A stretch of DNA of 64,000 nt from Roseicella sp. DB1501 (GTDB lineage Bacteria > Pseudomonadota > Alphaproteobacteria > Acetobacterales > Acetobacteraceae), in the NCBI RefSeq assembly GCF_013112485.1, contig NZ_JABFHG010000001.1, positions 496,001-560,000 of the forward strand. Reading direction: 5' to 3'. The stretch's first letter is position 1, and the number at the start of each line of letters is the position of its first letter. The notes under the pieces were generated by a model. That model saw only the letters and a list, made by a program, of their open reading frames with translations. It was not told the DNA's origin and did not search any database. The position numbers were made by a program, and so were the translations under genes. Shown here in pieces: positions 54,992-64,000 of the stretch.

Positions 54992-55972
54992 ATGTCCATG
55001 CCATCACGCCGCCGGCTGCTCGCCGCCCCGCTCGGCCTCCTCGCCACCCCTGCCCTGGCCCAGAGCGGCGCCGGGGCGTCCTGGCCGACCGCCCGACCGA
55101 TCGAGGTCTTCGTCCCCTTCCCGGCCGGCGGCGGCGTCGACACCATGGTGCGCGGCGTGCTGCAGGCGGTGGCGCCGCACCTGCCCGGGGCGCGCTTCGT
55201 GGTGACCAACCGGCCCGGCGCCGGCGGGCAGCTCGGCTTCGAGGCGAATTTCAACGCCGCGCCGGACGGCTACACGCTCGGCGCCGCCACCAACACCGCG
55301 ATGAACGCCATCAGCATCGAGCGGACACCCCGCTACCGGCCGGAGGCCTTCACCTACATCGCCAATGTCGTCGACGACCCGGCCGCCTTCTGGGTGCATC
55401 CCGACAGCCCCTGGCAGGGCCTCGCCGACCTCGCCGCGGCGGCGCGGGCGCGGCCCGAGGCCTATGGGGTCGGCACGGCCGGCGTCGGGTCGGACGACCA
55501 CATCCTGCAACTCTCCTTCGAGGAGGCCACCGGCACGCGGCTGGTCCATGTCCCCTATAACGGCACGGCGCCGACCCTGCGCGACCTGCTCGGCGGCCGC
55601 CTGCCGATCGGCAGCTTCAACATGGGCGAGGGCCTGCCCCTGCTGCGGGAGGGCCGCCTGCGCTGCCTCGGCCAGGCCGGGCCGCAGCGCTGGTCTGCCG
55701 CGGCGGCGGTGCCGACCTTCCGCGAGCAGGGCTTCGACATCCTCGGCGGCAGCGCCCGCGGCATCGCCGGCCCGCCCGGCCTGCCGGTGGAGATCGCCGA
55801 GGCGCTGCGCGCCGCCTTCCGCGCTGCCCTGGCCGACCCGGCCTTCGTCGCCGAGGCGGCGAAGCTGAACCTGCCGCTGCGCCCGCTGATCGGCGAGGCC
55901 TATGCGGCGATGATGGCGGCCGACCTCGCCACGCTGCGGCGGCTCTGGGCCAGGCATCCCTGGAAGGAGTAG
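54992..55972 (+). CDS. Bug-family (TctC-like) periplasmic solute receptor 4
   Basis: 326 residues with leader MSMPSRRRLLAAPLGLLATP ending in ALAQ. WPTARPIEVFVPFPAGGGVD, VTNRPGAGGQLG, AAPDGYTLG, VHVPYNGTAPTLRDLLGG. It is divergent from the other three upstream receptors and closest to receptor 5 (both share FTYIANVVDDP-like and GVGSDDHI stretches and a W-x-R-H/R-PW end). GGGAG lies just before ATG 54992; ATG 54998 would give better spacing. Confidence 0.92.
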   Translation: MSMPSRRRLLAAPLGLLATPALAQSGAGASWPTARPIEVFVPFPAGGGVDTMVRGVLQAVAPHLPGARFVVTNRPGAGGQLGFEANFNAAPDGYTLGAATNTAMNAISIERTPRYRPEAFTYIANVVDDPAAFWVHPDSPWQGLADLAAAARARPEAYGVGTAGVGSDDHILQLSFEEATGTRLVHVPYNGTAPTLRDLLGGRLPIGSFNMGEGLPLLREGRLRCLGQAGPQRWSAAAAVPTFREQGFDILGGSARGIAGPPGLPVEIAEALRAAFRAALADPAFVAEAAKLNLPLRPLIGEAYAAMMAADLATLRRLWARHPWKE

Positions 55973-56038
55973 CCGCTTGCGCAGCCGGGGCCGGGCGGCG
56001 AGGCTCGGGGCAAAATCGTCCCGGGAGGACCGCCCATC

Positions 56039-57031
56039 ATGATCCGCCGACGCCAGGCCGTCGCCCGCCTCGCCGCGCTCGCCGGCCCCGCCCTCCTGCC
56101 GGGCATCGGCCGGGCGCAGCCCGCCGCCCCGGCCTGGCCGGCCGAGCGGCCGATCGAGGTGGTGGTGCCGGTCCCGCCCGGCGGCGCGCTGGATGCGCTG
56201 GCGCGGCTGCTGATGCCGCATGTCTGCGCGCATCTCGGCGAGGGCGCCCGCTTCCTGGTGATCAACCGCCCGGGCGCCGGCACGCAGATCGGCAACGAGG
56301 CGATCTTCAACGCGGCGCCGGACGGCTACACGCTCGGCTGCATCACCGCGCCGGCCCTGCCCGCCCTGCCGATCGAACGGCAGGTCCGCTACCGCAGCGC
56401 CAATTTCACGTGGCTCGCCAATGTCGTCGACGACCCCAACACCGTCTTCGTGCTCGCCGGCTCGCCGTTGCGGAGCCTCGCCGAGTTGGTCGCCGCGGCA
56501 CGGGCGCGGCCGGGGGCGCTCACCTATGGCAGCACCGGGGTCGGCGGGGACGACCACATCGCCATGCTGGCCTTCGAGGACTGGGCCGGCACGCCCCCCA
56601 TGGTGCATGTCCCCTTCACCGGCAGCGCGCCGGCGATCCAGGCGCTGCTCGGCGGCCATCTCGACCTGCTGGTCGGCAATATCAGCGAGCACCTGCCGCT
56701 GCAGCAGGAGGGGCGGATCCGCGCCCTCGGCCTCGCCGCCGCCGCCCGATTCGCGCCGCTGCCACAGGTGCCGACCTTCCGCGAGCAGGGTTTCGACCTG
56801 ATCGCCGGGGCCAGCCGCGGCTTCATCGGCACCCCCGGCCTGCCGGGGCCGATGCGCGCGCGGCTGGAGGCGGCCTTCGCGGCGGCGCTGGACGAGCCGG
56901 ATTTCCGCCGGGATGCCGAGCGGGCGGGCATGCCGCTGCGCATCCTGCTGGGCGGCGCCTATGCGGCGATGATCGGCGAGATGGAGGCGAATCTGCGCCG
57001 CCTCTGGAGTCGCCGTCCCTGGCGGGAATAG
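56039..57031 (+). CDS. Bug-family (TctC-like) periplasmic solute receptor 5
   Basis: 330 residues. Leader MIRRRQAVARLAALAGPALL ends in GRAQ; WPAERPIEVVVPVPPGGALD, VINRPGAGTQIG, AAPDGYTLGC, VHVPFTGSAPAIQALLGG. Clearly a tandem paralogue of receptor 4, 66 bases downstream in the same direction; both lie ahead of a GntR-type regulator and a gamma-glutamyltransferase. GGGAGGA lies 10 bases before ATG 56039. No permease nearby. Confidence 0.92.
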   Translation: MIRRRQAVARLAALAGPALLPGIGRAQPAAPAWPAERPIEVVVPVPPGGALDALARLLMPHVCAHLGEGARFLVINRPGAGTQIGNEAIFNAAPDGYTLGCITAPALPALPIERQVRYRSANFTWLANVVDDPNTVFVLAGSPLRSLAELVAAARARPGALTYGSTGVGGDDHIAMLAFEDWAGTPPMVHVPFTGSAPAIQALLGGHLDLLVGNISEHLPLQQEGRIRALGLAAAARFAPLPQVPTFREQGFDLIAGASRGFIGTPGLPGPMRARLEAAFAAALDEPDFRRDAERAGMPLRILLGGAYAAMIGEMEANLRRLWSRRPWRE

Positions 57032-57202
57032 ACCGGCAGGAATTTTATCACGCTACTGTTGCAGCTTTGTCGCGGCCAGCCTGGGCCTGCGTTGCGTTGC
57101 GCAGTCCGTATCGAATACGAGACATACTGTATGCATTCGCCTGATTCGCAGGGTCGGAAAGGCCTCGACACGATTATTCTTGTCCGGAAATTCTACTTAT
57201 GG

Positions 57203-57215
57203 TTGTATAGGACAA
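57203..57215. promoter_or_regulatory. Possible GntR/FadR-type operator
   Basis: TTGT-ATAGG-ACAA is an inverted repeat with a 5-base spacer in an AT-rich upstream region (57032-57326) that has no gene. FadR-subfamily regulators commonly bind T-x-GT-N-AC-x-A type sites. The AT-richness contrasts with the rest of the window. A second palindrome, CATAC-T-GTATG, lies at 57122-57132. Confidence 0.35.
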
Positions 57216-57326
57216 CGCCTGAACAGCCATGTGGCGTTTCCCCGGCCGCGGCTCCCGCTGCGGCTTTGCTTCCAAAACCAGGAAGTTGAATTTAGACTTC
57301 TCGTGTTCGCGAGCGGATCGGGAGCC

Positions 57327-58088
57327 ATGTCAGTGACAGTTCGAGACCTCCGCGCGCGGGCCGGCGCGCCGGTGGGTTTGCTAAGATCCGGCATCGGCGC
57401 CGAACCGCGCCGCCTGGTGCCGGTACAACCGCGGACCATGGTCGAGCAGGCGGCGGAAGCCATCGTGGCCGGTGCCGCGCGCGGCATCTTCCTGCCCGAT
57501 GACCGTCTGGTGGAGGCGGAGATCGCCCGCGATCTCGGGATCAGCCGCGTCCCGGTGCGGGAGGCGCTGCGGCTGCTCGAGAGCCAGGGCATCGTCGTCA
57601 GCACGCCCTACAAGGGCATGCGGCTCATGCGGGTCAGCAACCGGGGCGTCGCCGCCCTGATGCGGGTCCGCCTCTCGCTCGAGACGCTGGCGGTGCGCGA
57701 GGCGCTGGCCCAGCCCGGCGGCCGGGAGCGCTTCGACCGATTGCGCGTCGCTGCCGCCGCCTTCGCCTATGCGCTGGAGGCAACCGACCCGGCCATGCCG
57801 GTGCTGGCCGAGGTGGAGTTCCATGCCGAGCTCTGCCGCGCCTCCGGCAACCCCTCCCTGCTGGCCCTCTGGCAGGGCCTGGCGCGGCAGCTCGCCGTGG
57901 TCTGGGGCCTAGCGCTGCACCTGCAGGGCGGCATCCCGCAGAACGAGGCGCATGAGGCGCTGCTCGAGGCGCTCGATGCCGGCGACGAGGCGGCCGCGAT
58001 CGCCACCCTGGTCGAGCATATCGAGCGCTATGCACGGCTCGACTTCGAGACGCTGGTCGCGGAGCGGCGCCGCATCCCGGCCCTCTGA
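57327..58088 (+). CDS. GntR-family regulator, FadR/FCD type
   Basis: 253 residues from ATG 57327 (GGGAG 4 bases upstream). The N-terminal winged helix (LVEAEIARDLGISRVPVREA, LRLLESQGIVV) is that of GntR; the C-terminal helical FCD domain (LSLETLAVREALAQPGG, EVEFHAELCRASGNP, HEALLEALDAGDEA) has the Asp/His metal-ligand pattern. Members sense a carboxylate ligand and usually repress neighbouring transport or catabolic genes; here the two receptors upstream and the gamma-glutamyltransferase downstream are the candidates. Confidence 0.9.
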   Translation: MSVTVRDLRARAGAPVGLLRSGIGAEPRRLVPVQPRTMVEQAAEAIVAGAARGIFLPDDRLVEAEIARDLGISRVPVREALRLLESQGIVVSTPYKGMRLMRVSNRGVAALMRVRLSLETLAVREALAQPGGRERFDRLRVAAAAFAYALEATDPAMPVLAEVEFHAELCRASGNPSLLALWQGLARQLAVVWGLALHLQGGIPQNEAHEALLEALDAGDEAAAIATLVEHIERYARLDFETLVAERRRIPAL

Positions 58089-58239
58089 ACGCCCCCCCCC
58101 CGCGCGGCGGCGTCGCAGGGGCGCGGGCGGGTTCGCGCCGGGCGGTTCGCCACGGCCCCGCGCACCGCTGCCTGGGCTTGCGGCCGGCGGCGAGCAGCGG
58201 GAGCATGCCGGTGACCGCCCCACTCGCCGGAGCCAGGCC

Positions 58240-59814
58240 ATGCCGGACACCCTCCCCCCGCACGTCACCCAGAACTGGCTGCTGCGCAAGCCAGCCGCGC
58301 GCGGCGCCGGCGGCATGGTGGTCTCGCAGGTGAAGTCGGCGGCCGAGGCCGGCGCCGCCATGCTCGAGGCCGGCGGCACCGCCGCCGATGCCGCGGTCGC
58401 CGCCGCCTTCGCCCTCGCCGCGGTCGAGCCGTGGAATTCTGGCCTCGGCGGCATCGGCTTCGCGCAGGTGATGAAGCCCGGCATGGCCCGCGCCGAGACG
58501 CTGGATTTCGGCCCGGTCTCGCCCGCTGGCCTCGATCCCAGCGCCTTCCCGCTGACCGGCGGGATGAAGCGCGACCTCTTCCCCTGGCCGGAGGTGGAGG
58601 GCGACCGGAATGTCCACGGCCCGCTCTCCTTCGTCATTCCCTCGGCGGTGGCCGGCTACGCCCTGCTGCACGAGCGCTACGGGCGGCTGCCGATGCGCGA
58701 GGTGCTGGCCCCGGCCCTGGCGCTGGCCCGGCGCGGCCTGCCGCAGGATTGGTACACCACGCTGAAGGTCGCCTCCTCCGCCGCCGTGCTGCGGCTCTAT
58801 CCGGAGAGCGCGCGGGTCTACCTGCCGAACGGCTTGCCGCCGGTGCCACCCTATCAGGGCACGCCCGGCAGCTTCCTGCTCGGCCAGCTGCCGGCGACGC
58901 TGGAGCGGCTGCAGCAGGCCGGGCTGCGCGACTTCTACGAGGGCGAGATCGCGGCGCAGATCGCGGCCGATGTCCGGGCGATGGGCGGCGTGCTCTCGGC
59001 CGCCGACCTGGCCGGGTGCCAGGCCCGCCTCCTGCCCTCCGTCGCCGTTCCCTGGCGTGGGCGCGAGCTGATGCTGGTCAACGGGCTGACCGCCGCGCCG
59101 ACGCTTCGCCGCGTGCTGGAGCGCATGGCCGATGCCGACTGGTCGGGCGCCGAACCCTCGCCGGCCTGGTATGCCAGCCTCGGCAGGGCGATGCAGGACG
59201 CCTATGCCGAGCGCCTCGCCGGCCTCGGCGATGCCGAGCCGAAAGGCGCGGATAGCTGCACCACGCACCTGACCGCCTGCGACAAGGACGGGCTGACCAT
59301 CGCGATGACGACGACGCTGCTCTCCTCCATGGGCTCGCGCGTCATGCTGCCCGGCACGGGCATCATGATGAACAACGGCGTCATGTGGTTCGACCCGATC
59401 CCCGGCACGCCGAACGCCATCGGTCCCGGCAAGCGGCCGCTGAACAACATGTGCCCCGTCATCGCGGCGAGCGGTGGCCAGCCGGAGATCGCGGTCGGCG
59501 CCTCGGGCGGGCGGCGCATCATGGCCGCGGTGTTCCAGCTCCTCGCCTTCGTCGCCGATTTCGGCATGGACCCGGAGGCGGCGGCGCATCATCCGCGCAT
59601 CGACGTCTCCGGTCCCGAGGGCATCAGCGCCGACCGCCGGCTGCCCGAGCCGGTGCTGGCGGCGCTGCGCGGGGCGGGACCGGTCGAGCTGGTGGAGCAT
59701 GGCGTCATGCCGATCAACTTCGCTTGCCCCAACCTGATCCGCCGCGGCCCCGGCGAGGTGGTCGGCATCAGCGACGCCGCCAGCCCCTGGAGCGCGGCGG
59801 TGGCGGGGGGGTGA
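58240..59814 (+). CDS. Gamma-glutamyltransferase family protein
   Basis: 524 residues. MVVSQVKSAAEAGAAMLEAGG and EPWNSGLGGIGFAQV form the early glutamate-site region; the nucleophile Thr lies in DSCTTHLTACDKDG (about residue 342), and TTLLSSMGSRVMLPGTGI with NNGVMWFDP follow, as in GGT enzymes. They cleave gamma-glutamyl amides after autoprocessing at the Thr. No signal peptide is visible, so it may act in the cytoplasm, as several acylase-type members do. Ribosome site is weak (GGAGCCAGG). Confidence 0.88.
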   Translation: MPDTLPPHVTQNWLLRKPAARGAGGMVVSQVKSAAEAGAAMLEAGGTAADAAVAAAFALAAVEPWNSGLGGIGFAQVMKPGMARAETLDFGPVSPAGLDPSAFPLTGGMKRDLFPWPEVEGDRNVHGPLSFVIPSAVAGYALLHERYGRLPMREVLAPALALARRGLPQDWYTTLKVASSAAVLRLYPESARVYLPNGLPPVPPYQGTPGSFLLGQLPATLERLQQAGLRDFYEGEIAAQIAADVRAMGGVLSAADLAGCQARLLPSVAVPWRGRELMLVNGLTAAPTLRRVLERMADADWSGAEPSPAWYASLGRAMQDAYAERLAGLGDAEPKGADSCTTHLTACDKDGLTIAMTTTLLSSMGSRVMLPGTGIMMNNGVMWFDPIPGTPNAIGPGKRPLNNMCPVIAASGGQPEIAVGASGGRRIMAAVFQLLAFVADFGMDPEAAAHHPRIDVSGPEGISADRRLPEPVLAALRGAGPVELVEHGVMPINFACPNLIRRGPGEVVGISDAASPWSAAVAGG

Positions 59815-59894
59815 GGAGCCGGCGGGCGTTGAAGGGGCATTAGCCTACCGCGCCGCATTCTCCCCGGGACGCACGCTTCCCGAGGAGCCCCTTC

Positions 59895-62353
59895 ATGCGG
59901 CTGAACGAGCCGATCACCGACCGCGAGATCCTGGTGCCCGAAACCGAGGTGCTCGTCTCCGGCACCGATACCGGCGGCCGCATCCTCTTCGCCAACCCGG
60001 CCTTCGTCGAGGTGAGCGGCTTCACCGCCGAGGAGCTGGAGGGCTCGCCGCACAACCTGGTGCGGCACCCGCACATGCCCCAGGCGGCCTTCCGCGACCT
60101 CTGGGCCACGCTCAAGGCCGGCCGGCCCTGGGAAGGGCTGGTGAAGAACCGCGCCAAGAACGGCGACTTCTATTGGGTGCGGGCCAATGTCACGCCCCTG
60201 GTCGAGTTCGGGAAGGTCACCGGCTACATCTCCATCCGGACCCGCCCCGACCGGGCCGCGGTCGCCGCGGCCGAGGCCGCCCATGCGGCGCTGCGCCAGG
60301 GCAGCCGGCGGATCGGCCTGCGCGACGGCGAGCTGGTGCGGCAAGGCTGGCAGCATCGCCTGGCCGAACTGGGCCGCAGCGTCACCGGCCGGCTCTGCGC
60401 CGCCGCCGCCGCGGCGGTGGCGACCCTCGGCCTGGTCGGCTGGCTCGGCATGTCGGGCATGGCCGCGAGCGATGCCGGGCTGCGCCGCGTCTATGAGGAG
60501 CACATGCTGCCGGCGGTGAGCCTCGCGGAGACGCGCGACCTCGGCCGGGAGGCGGTGCTGCAGGTCTCCCTCATGCCCGGCGAGCTGCTGAGCGGCACCG
60601 ATGTCGCGCCGCGGATCGCCGCCGTGCGCCAGCAGCTCGACCGGATCGCCGCGGCCTGGCCGGGGATCGCCGCGCATCTCCGCGCGCCCGAGGAGGCGGC
60701 GCTGGCCGCGGAGTTCGTCACGGCACGGCAGCGCCTGCTGGCCGAGGGCATCGAGCCCGCCCTCGCCCTGGCGGAGCGGAAGGACGGCCTCGGGCTCCGG
60801 GCGCATCTGCGGGCGCGGCTGGTGCCGCTCGCCGAGGCGGTGGCGGCGCTCGGCCTGCGCCTGTCGGCCCTGCAGGCCGAGGGCACGGAAGCGGCGCGCG
60901 CCGCATCGGAGGCGAGCTTCCTCTGGCGGCTCTGGCTGGTGCCGGCCGTCGGGCTGGCCGGGCTGGCCATCCTGGCGGGGCTCGGGCTGCTCGGCTTCCG
61001 CAGCCTGCGGTGGCATCTCGGCGCCGTCGAGGCGACGCTGCAGGCGATGAGCCGCGGCGAGCAGCAGGACCGCGTCGCCCATCCGGAGGCACGGGAATTC
61101 CGCCGGGTCGTGAGCCTGCTGCGGGCCCTCGGCGCCCGCCTCGCCTATGCCGAGCAGGAGCATAGCGAACTCGACCGGCGCGCCGAGGCACGCTGCGCTG
61201 CCGTGCGGGAGATGGCGGGCAAGGTGGAGGCGGAGGCGGAGGCGGCGGTCGATGCGGTCGCCAGCCGCGCCGGCAGCATGGCCTCGCAGGCGGCCGAGGT
61301 GGCCAAGGCGGCCACCCGGCTCGGCGAGCATGCCGAGGCCTCCGCGCGGGCCTCCGGCCGGGCGCTCGAGAACACCCAGGCGGTGGCGGCGGCGACCGAG
61401 GAGCTCGCCGCCTCCATCCGCGAGATCACGGCGCAGACGGCGCATGCGCGCGAGGTGGTCGGCGAGGCGGTGGAAGGGGGCCGCGCCGCGGAGACCACCA
61501 TCACCTCCCTCGCCGAGGCGGCCGGGCGGGTCAACGAGGTGGTGCACCTGATCGGCGACGTCGCCGCCAAGACCAACCTGCTCGCCCTCAACGCCACCAT
61601 CGAGGCGGCCCGCGCCGGCGATGCCGGCAAGGGTTTCGCGGTGGTCGCGGGCGAGGTGAAGCAGCTCGCGGCGCAGACCGCCCGCGCCACCGAGGACATC
61701 TCGCGCCAGCTCAGCGGCATCGCCGCGGCGACGGATGCGGCGGTGCATGCGGTCGCCGGGATGGGCCGGGCCATCGGCCGCATCTCCGACAGCGCCGGGG
61801 TGATCGCGCGGCGGTCGAGCAGCAGGGCGCGGCGACGCAGGAGATCGCCCGCAACGTCGCCGCCAATGGCGAGGAGGTGCGGGAGATGGCCGGCCGCATC
61901 GACGCGGTGGCGCGGGATGCCCTCGCCGCCGGCGCGCGCGCGACGGAGCTGCGCGACGGCACCGGCGAGGTGGATCGCGGCCTGCGCCTGCTGCGGGCCG
62001 CGCTGCAGGGCGTGGTGCGCAGCTCCATGGGCGAGGCCGACCGTCGGCTGGAACCATGCTTCCCGGTCCGCGAGCCCTGCCTGATCGAGGCCGGCACGGT
62101 GCGGGCGGAGGCGGTGCTGCTCAATCTCTCGGCGCATGGCGCCCTGGTCACCGGCGTTCCCGCGGTGCCGCCCGGCACCGCCGGGGTGCTGACGCTGCCG
62201 CAGCACCAGGCGCGCATCGCCTTCGAGGTGCGGGAGGTGGACATGCGCGGCATCCGCCTCACCTTCGCCGAGGAGGCGGCGACGCCGGCCTACCGCCAGG
62301 CCTTCGAGGCGCTGACCGGAACCCGCTTCCCGCCATCCGCCGCCGCCGCCTGA
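59895..62353 (+). pseudogene. Aer-like PAS methyl-accepting chemotaxis protein with PilZ end, frameshifted
   Basis: Part 1, from ATG 59895: an Aer-type PAS domain (about 15-115: [40 protein letters not shown]), a membrane span (about 165-185), a periplasmic four-helix region, a second span (about 345-370), and a signalling domain whose hairpin tip is [20 protein letters not shown]. Near 61805-61815 the frame changes: GTGATCGCGCGGCGGTCGAG lacks one base relative to the expected GCG-GCG-GCG-GTC-GAG. Downstream, another frame continues the helix ([16 protein letters not shown]) and a PilZ domain (about 62045-62300) to 62353. As read, the first frame stops at 62084. It is either a true mutation or a sequencing error. 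The domain order PAS-TM-MA-PilZ would couple redox sensing to c-di-GMP. Confidence 0.85.
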
Positions 62354-62380
62354 TCCCCCCTGTCCGCCGCCGCGGCCGCG

Positions 62381-63309
62381 TCAGGAGCCGGCGGCGGCCT
62401 TCACATGCCGCGCCACCGCCTCATGGGTGGCGAACCAGGCATCGCCCCGGTCGCGGATGTGCCGGACAAGCCGGTCGAGCAGGCCGATGCGGCTGCGATG
62501 GCCGATGATGTGCGGGTGCATGGTGAGCAGGAACAGCCCGCCCTCCTCCCAGGCAGCGTCGAACTCGGCGCGGAAGATCTCCTCCACCGCCGAGGGCGGC
62601 GTGTAGGGGCGCAGCGCGCTGAAGCGGAGGAAGTTGAAATAGGGCGCGTCGTCGCGGATCCACTCCGGCGGCAGCTCGACGATACCGGTCGGCTGGCCCT
62701 GGTCGAGCAGCTCGTAGGGATCGTCATCGGCCATCAGCTGCTGTCGTAGAGCAGGCCGAGCTCGCGGATGATCGGCAGCGTGTCGGTGGAGAAGTCCCAA
62801 CTCGCGGTGCGGATGCCGACGGGGCGGCGGCCGGCGAGGCGCTCCAGCACCTCGGCGGCGCGGAAGGTCAGGTCGCGCTCGATGCCGGGCGGCAGGCCGG
62901 TATTGGCCTCGTGGATCCAGGAATGGATGCCGATCTCATGGCCTTCATCGGCCACCGCCCGCACCTCCTCAGGATAGAGCAGCGCGGAGACGGCGGGGTA
63001 GAAGAAGCTGGCGGGGATCCCGTGGCGGGCGAGCAGCGCGCGCAGTCGCGGCACGCCCTGGCGATGGCCGTACTGCCCCTGGCTGAGCCGCATCGGGCTG
63101 GTATCGCCGTCGCGCAGCGTCAGCGTCTCGTGGTCGGCATCGAAGGACAGCGCGACGCAGCAGCGGGCGCCGCCCGGCCAGGCGGCGGGGCGCAGGCTGC
63201 GGCCGGCGCGGGCATGGCCGAGGATGCGGCGCCATTCCGGCTCGGGCCATTCCCAGGGCTGGGCGCCTGGGCCTGAAGCCGGGGCCTGGGGGGTGGTGCC
63301 GTTCGGCAT
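62381..63309 (-). pseudogene. Polysaccharide deacetylase (CE4) family protein, frameshifted
   Basis: The N-terminal part from ATG 63309 (AGGAG 9 bases upstream) has VALSFDADHETLTL with the metal Asp pair, and GHEIGIHSWIHEAN with the His pair of the NodB fold. It ends LGLLYDSS at a TGA (62734-62736). The overlapping second frame resumes LMADDDPYELLDQGQ, the expected continuation, and runs to 62381 with FLLTMHPHIIGHRSRI, the last motif. One missing C near 62737 explains the break. The intact protein would be about 309 residues. It is divergent from rutA; some CE4 relatives act on allantoin or ureides (PuuE), so a link to pyrimidine breakdown is possible but speculative. Confidence 0.85.
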
Positions 63310-63481
63310 GCGCCCGTTCTCCTCGCGGTGAGGCACCGAGGCTGCCCGATCGCGGCGCCGGTGTCTGCCCCTGCCCCGGCCCCGCGCCCGGCCCCACGCC
63401 CGGCTCCACGCCGGGCTCCACGCCCCGGGGCGGCACGCCGCTTGCTGGGCCATGGCGGCCCGCAGCGAGAGGAGTGCCGCC

Positions 63482-64000
63482 ATGGATATCGGCGTCTTCA
63501 TCCCGATCAACAACAATGGCTGGATCATCTCCGCCACCTCGCCCCAGTACATGCCGAGCTTCGAGCTCAACAGGCAGGTGGTGCAGAAGGCGGAGGGCTA
63601 CGGCTTCGACTTCGCCCTCTCGATGATCAAGCTGCACGGCTTCGGCGGGAAGACCGGCTTCTGGGACCATGGGCTCGAGAGCTTCACCCTGATGGCCGGC
63701 CTCGCCGCGGTGACGAAGCGGATCCGCCTCTTCGCCTCGACCGCCGTGCTCACCATCCCGCCCGCGATCGTTGCCCGCATGGCGGTCACCATCGACAGCA
63801 TCTCCGGCGGCCGCTTCGGGGTGAACATCGTCTCCGGCTGGCACAAGGTGGAGTACAGCCAGATGGGCCTCTGGCCCGGCGACCAGTATTTCGGCAGGCG
63901 CTACGACTACAGCACCGAATATGTGCGCGTCATGAAGGAGCTGTGGGGGACCGGCCGTTCCGACCTCAAGGGCGAGTTCTTCCAGATGGAGGACTGCCGC
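63482..64000 (+). CDS. rutA: Pyrimidine oxygenase RutA (3' partial)
   Basis: 173 codons from ATG 63482 run to the window edge. The sequence is close to E. coli Rut[15 protein letters not shown], the [20 protein letters not shown] stretch, [40 protein letters not shown] and [16 protein letters not shown]. RutA is a luciferase-like flavin monooxygenase that opens the uracil ring between N3 and C4 using a flavin-N5-peroxide. AGGAG lies 7 bases before the start. The rest of the rut operon would lie beyond 64 kb. Divergent from the deacetylase gene with a 172-base gap. Confidence 0.95.
   Translation, partial: MDIGVFIPINNNGWIISATSPQYMPSFELNRQVVQKAEGYGFDFALSMIKLHGFGGKTGFWDHGLESFTLMAGLAAVTKRIRLFASTAVLTIPPAIVARMAVTIDSISGGRFGVNIVSGWHKVEYSQMGLWPGDQYFGRRYDYSTEYVRVMKELWGTGRSDLKGEFFQMEDCR

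Noticed and set aside
57634-59700. A 688-codon minus-strand frame opposite gamma-glutamyltransferase
   Set aside because: Composition rich in Arg, His and Gly with no motif; the plus-strand gene is clear.
61805-61815. Programmed frameshifting in the chemoreceptor
   Set aside because: There is no slippery heptamer or adjacent pseudoknot; a missing base in a GCG run is the simpler reading, though phase variation cannot be excluded.
59589-62057. An 822-codon minus-strand frame opposite the chemoreceptor
   Set aside because: No family resemblance; the plus strand has PAS, MA and PilZ motifs.

Overview
The window is 64 kb of very GC-rich DNA, and third codon positions are almost always G or C. 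Several features point to an alphaproteobacterium, most likely Rhodospirillales/Acetobacteraceae (Roseomonas-like): a DUF1491 protein, an NdvA-type exporter, many orphan Bug/TctC-type solute receptors, and TRAP, TTT and Ugp uptake systems. The taxonomy is inference from gene families; no rRNA or other marker gene is present. I saw no tRNA, rRNA, CRISPR array, prophage block or replication origin.

Layout. 1-6.4 kb: the end of a coiled-coil OmpA protein, an orphan OmpR-type regulator, DUF1491, a small conserved protein, an insertion sequence with a nonsense-mutated transposase, cytochrome b561 and a DUF429-like protein. 6.5-10.6 kb: a four-gene minus-strand operon (M20 amidohydrolase, two tandem ketopantoate-reductase paralogues, VOC protein). 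10.7-13.8 kb: a tripartite tricarboxylate locus in which tctB and tctA are intact but the receptor position holds only a possible remnant. 13.8-19.6 kb: stress and envelope genes (ABM monooxygenase, HtrA-like protease, CPA1 antiporter, CBS-BON protein, MscL, lipoprotein). 19.8-26 kb: a TRAP operon (dctPQM), a small HicA-like protein, a CBS protein and an NdvA-like ABC exporter. 26.3-39.97 kb: three orphan TctC receptors mixed with cytochrome c, AsmA, hydantoin racemase, TauD-like dioxygenase, M20 peptidase, 2H phosphoesterase, a GGCT-like protein, lactate permease, an AlkA-like glycosylase and a PBP-I receptor. 40.3-46.8 kb: phosphoesterase, hydrolase, EamA exporter, quinone oxidoreductase, a second PBP-I receptor and an orphan holin-endolysin fusion. 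46.9-51.0 kb: ugpBAEC. 51.3-59.8 kb: DUF2171, diaminopropionate ammonia-lyase, a DenD-like dehydrogenase, YkvA, thioesterase, two more TctC receptors, a GntR regulator and gamma-glutamyltransferase. 59.9-64 kb: a frameshifted PAS-MCP-PilZ receptor, a frameshifted polysaccharide deacetylase and the start of rutA.

The general theme is scavenging: many periplasmic receptors sit beside hydrolases, racemases, lyases and oxidoreductases that could process the imported organic acids, amides and glycerophosphodiesters. Most receptors have no permease beside them.

The most unusual structure is non-coding. A roughly 105-bp two-hairpin repeat occurs four times, and each copy carries at its end the TAG stop codon of an adjacent gene. 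A second repeat family of about 125-200 bp directly follows stop codons at two loci; one copy was separated from its gene by the insertion sequence.
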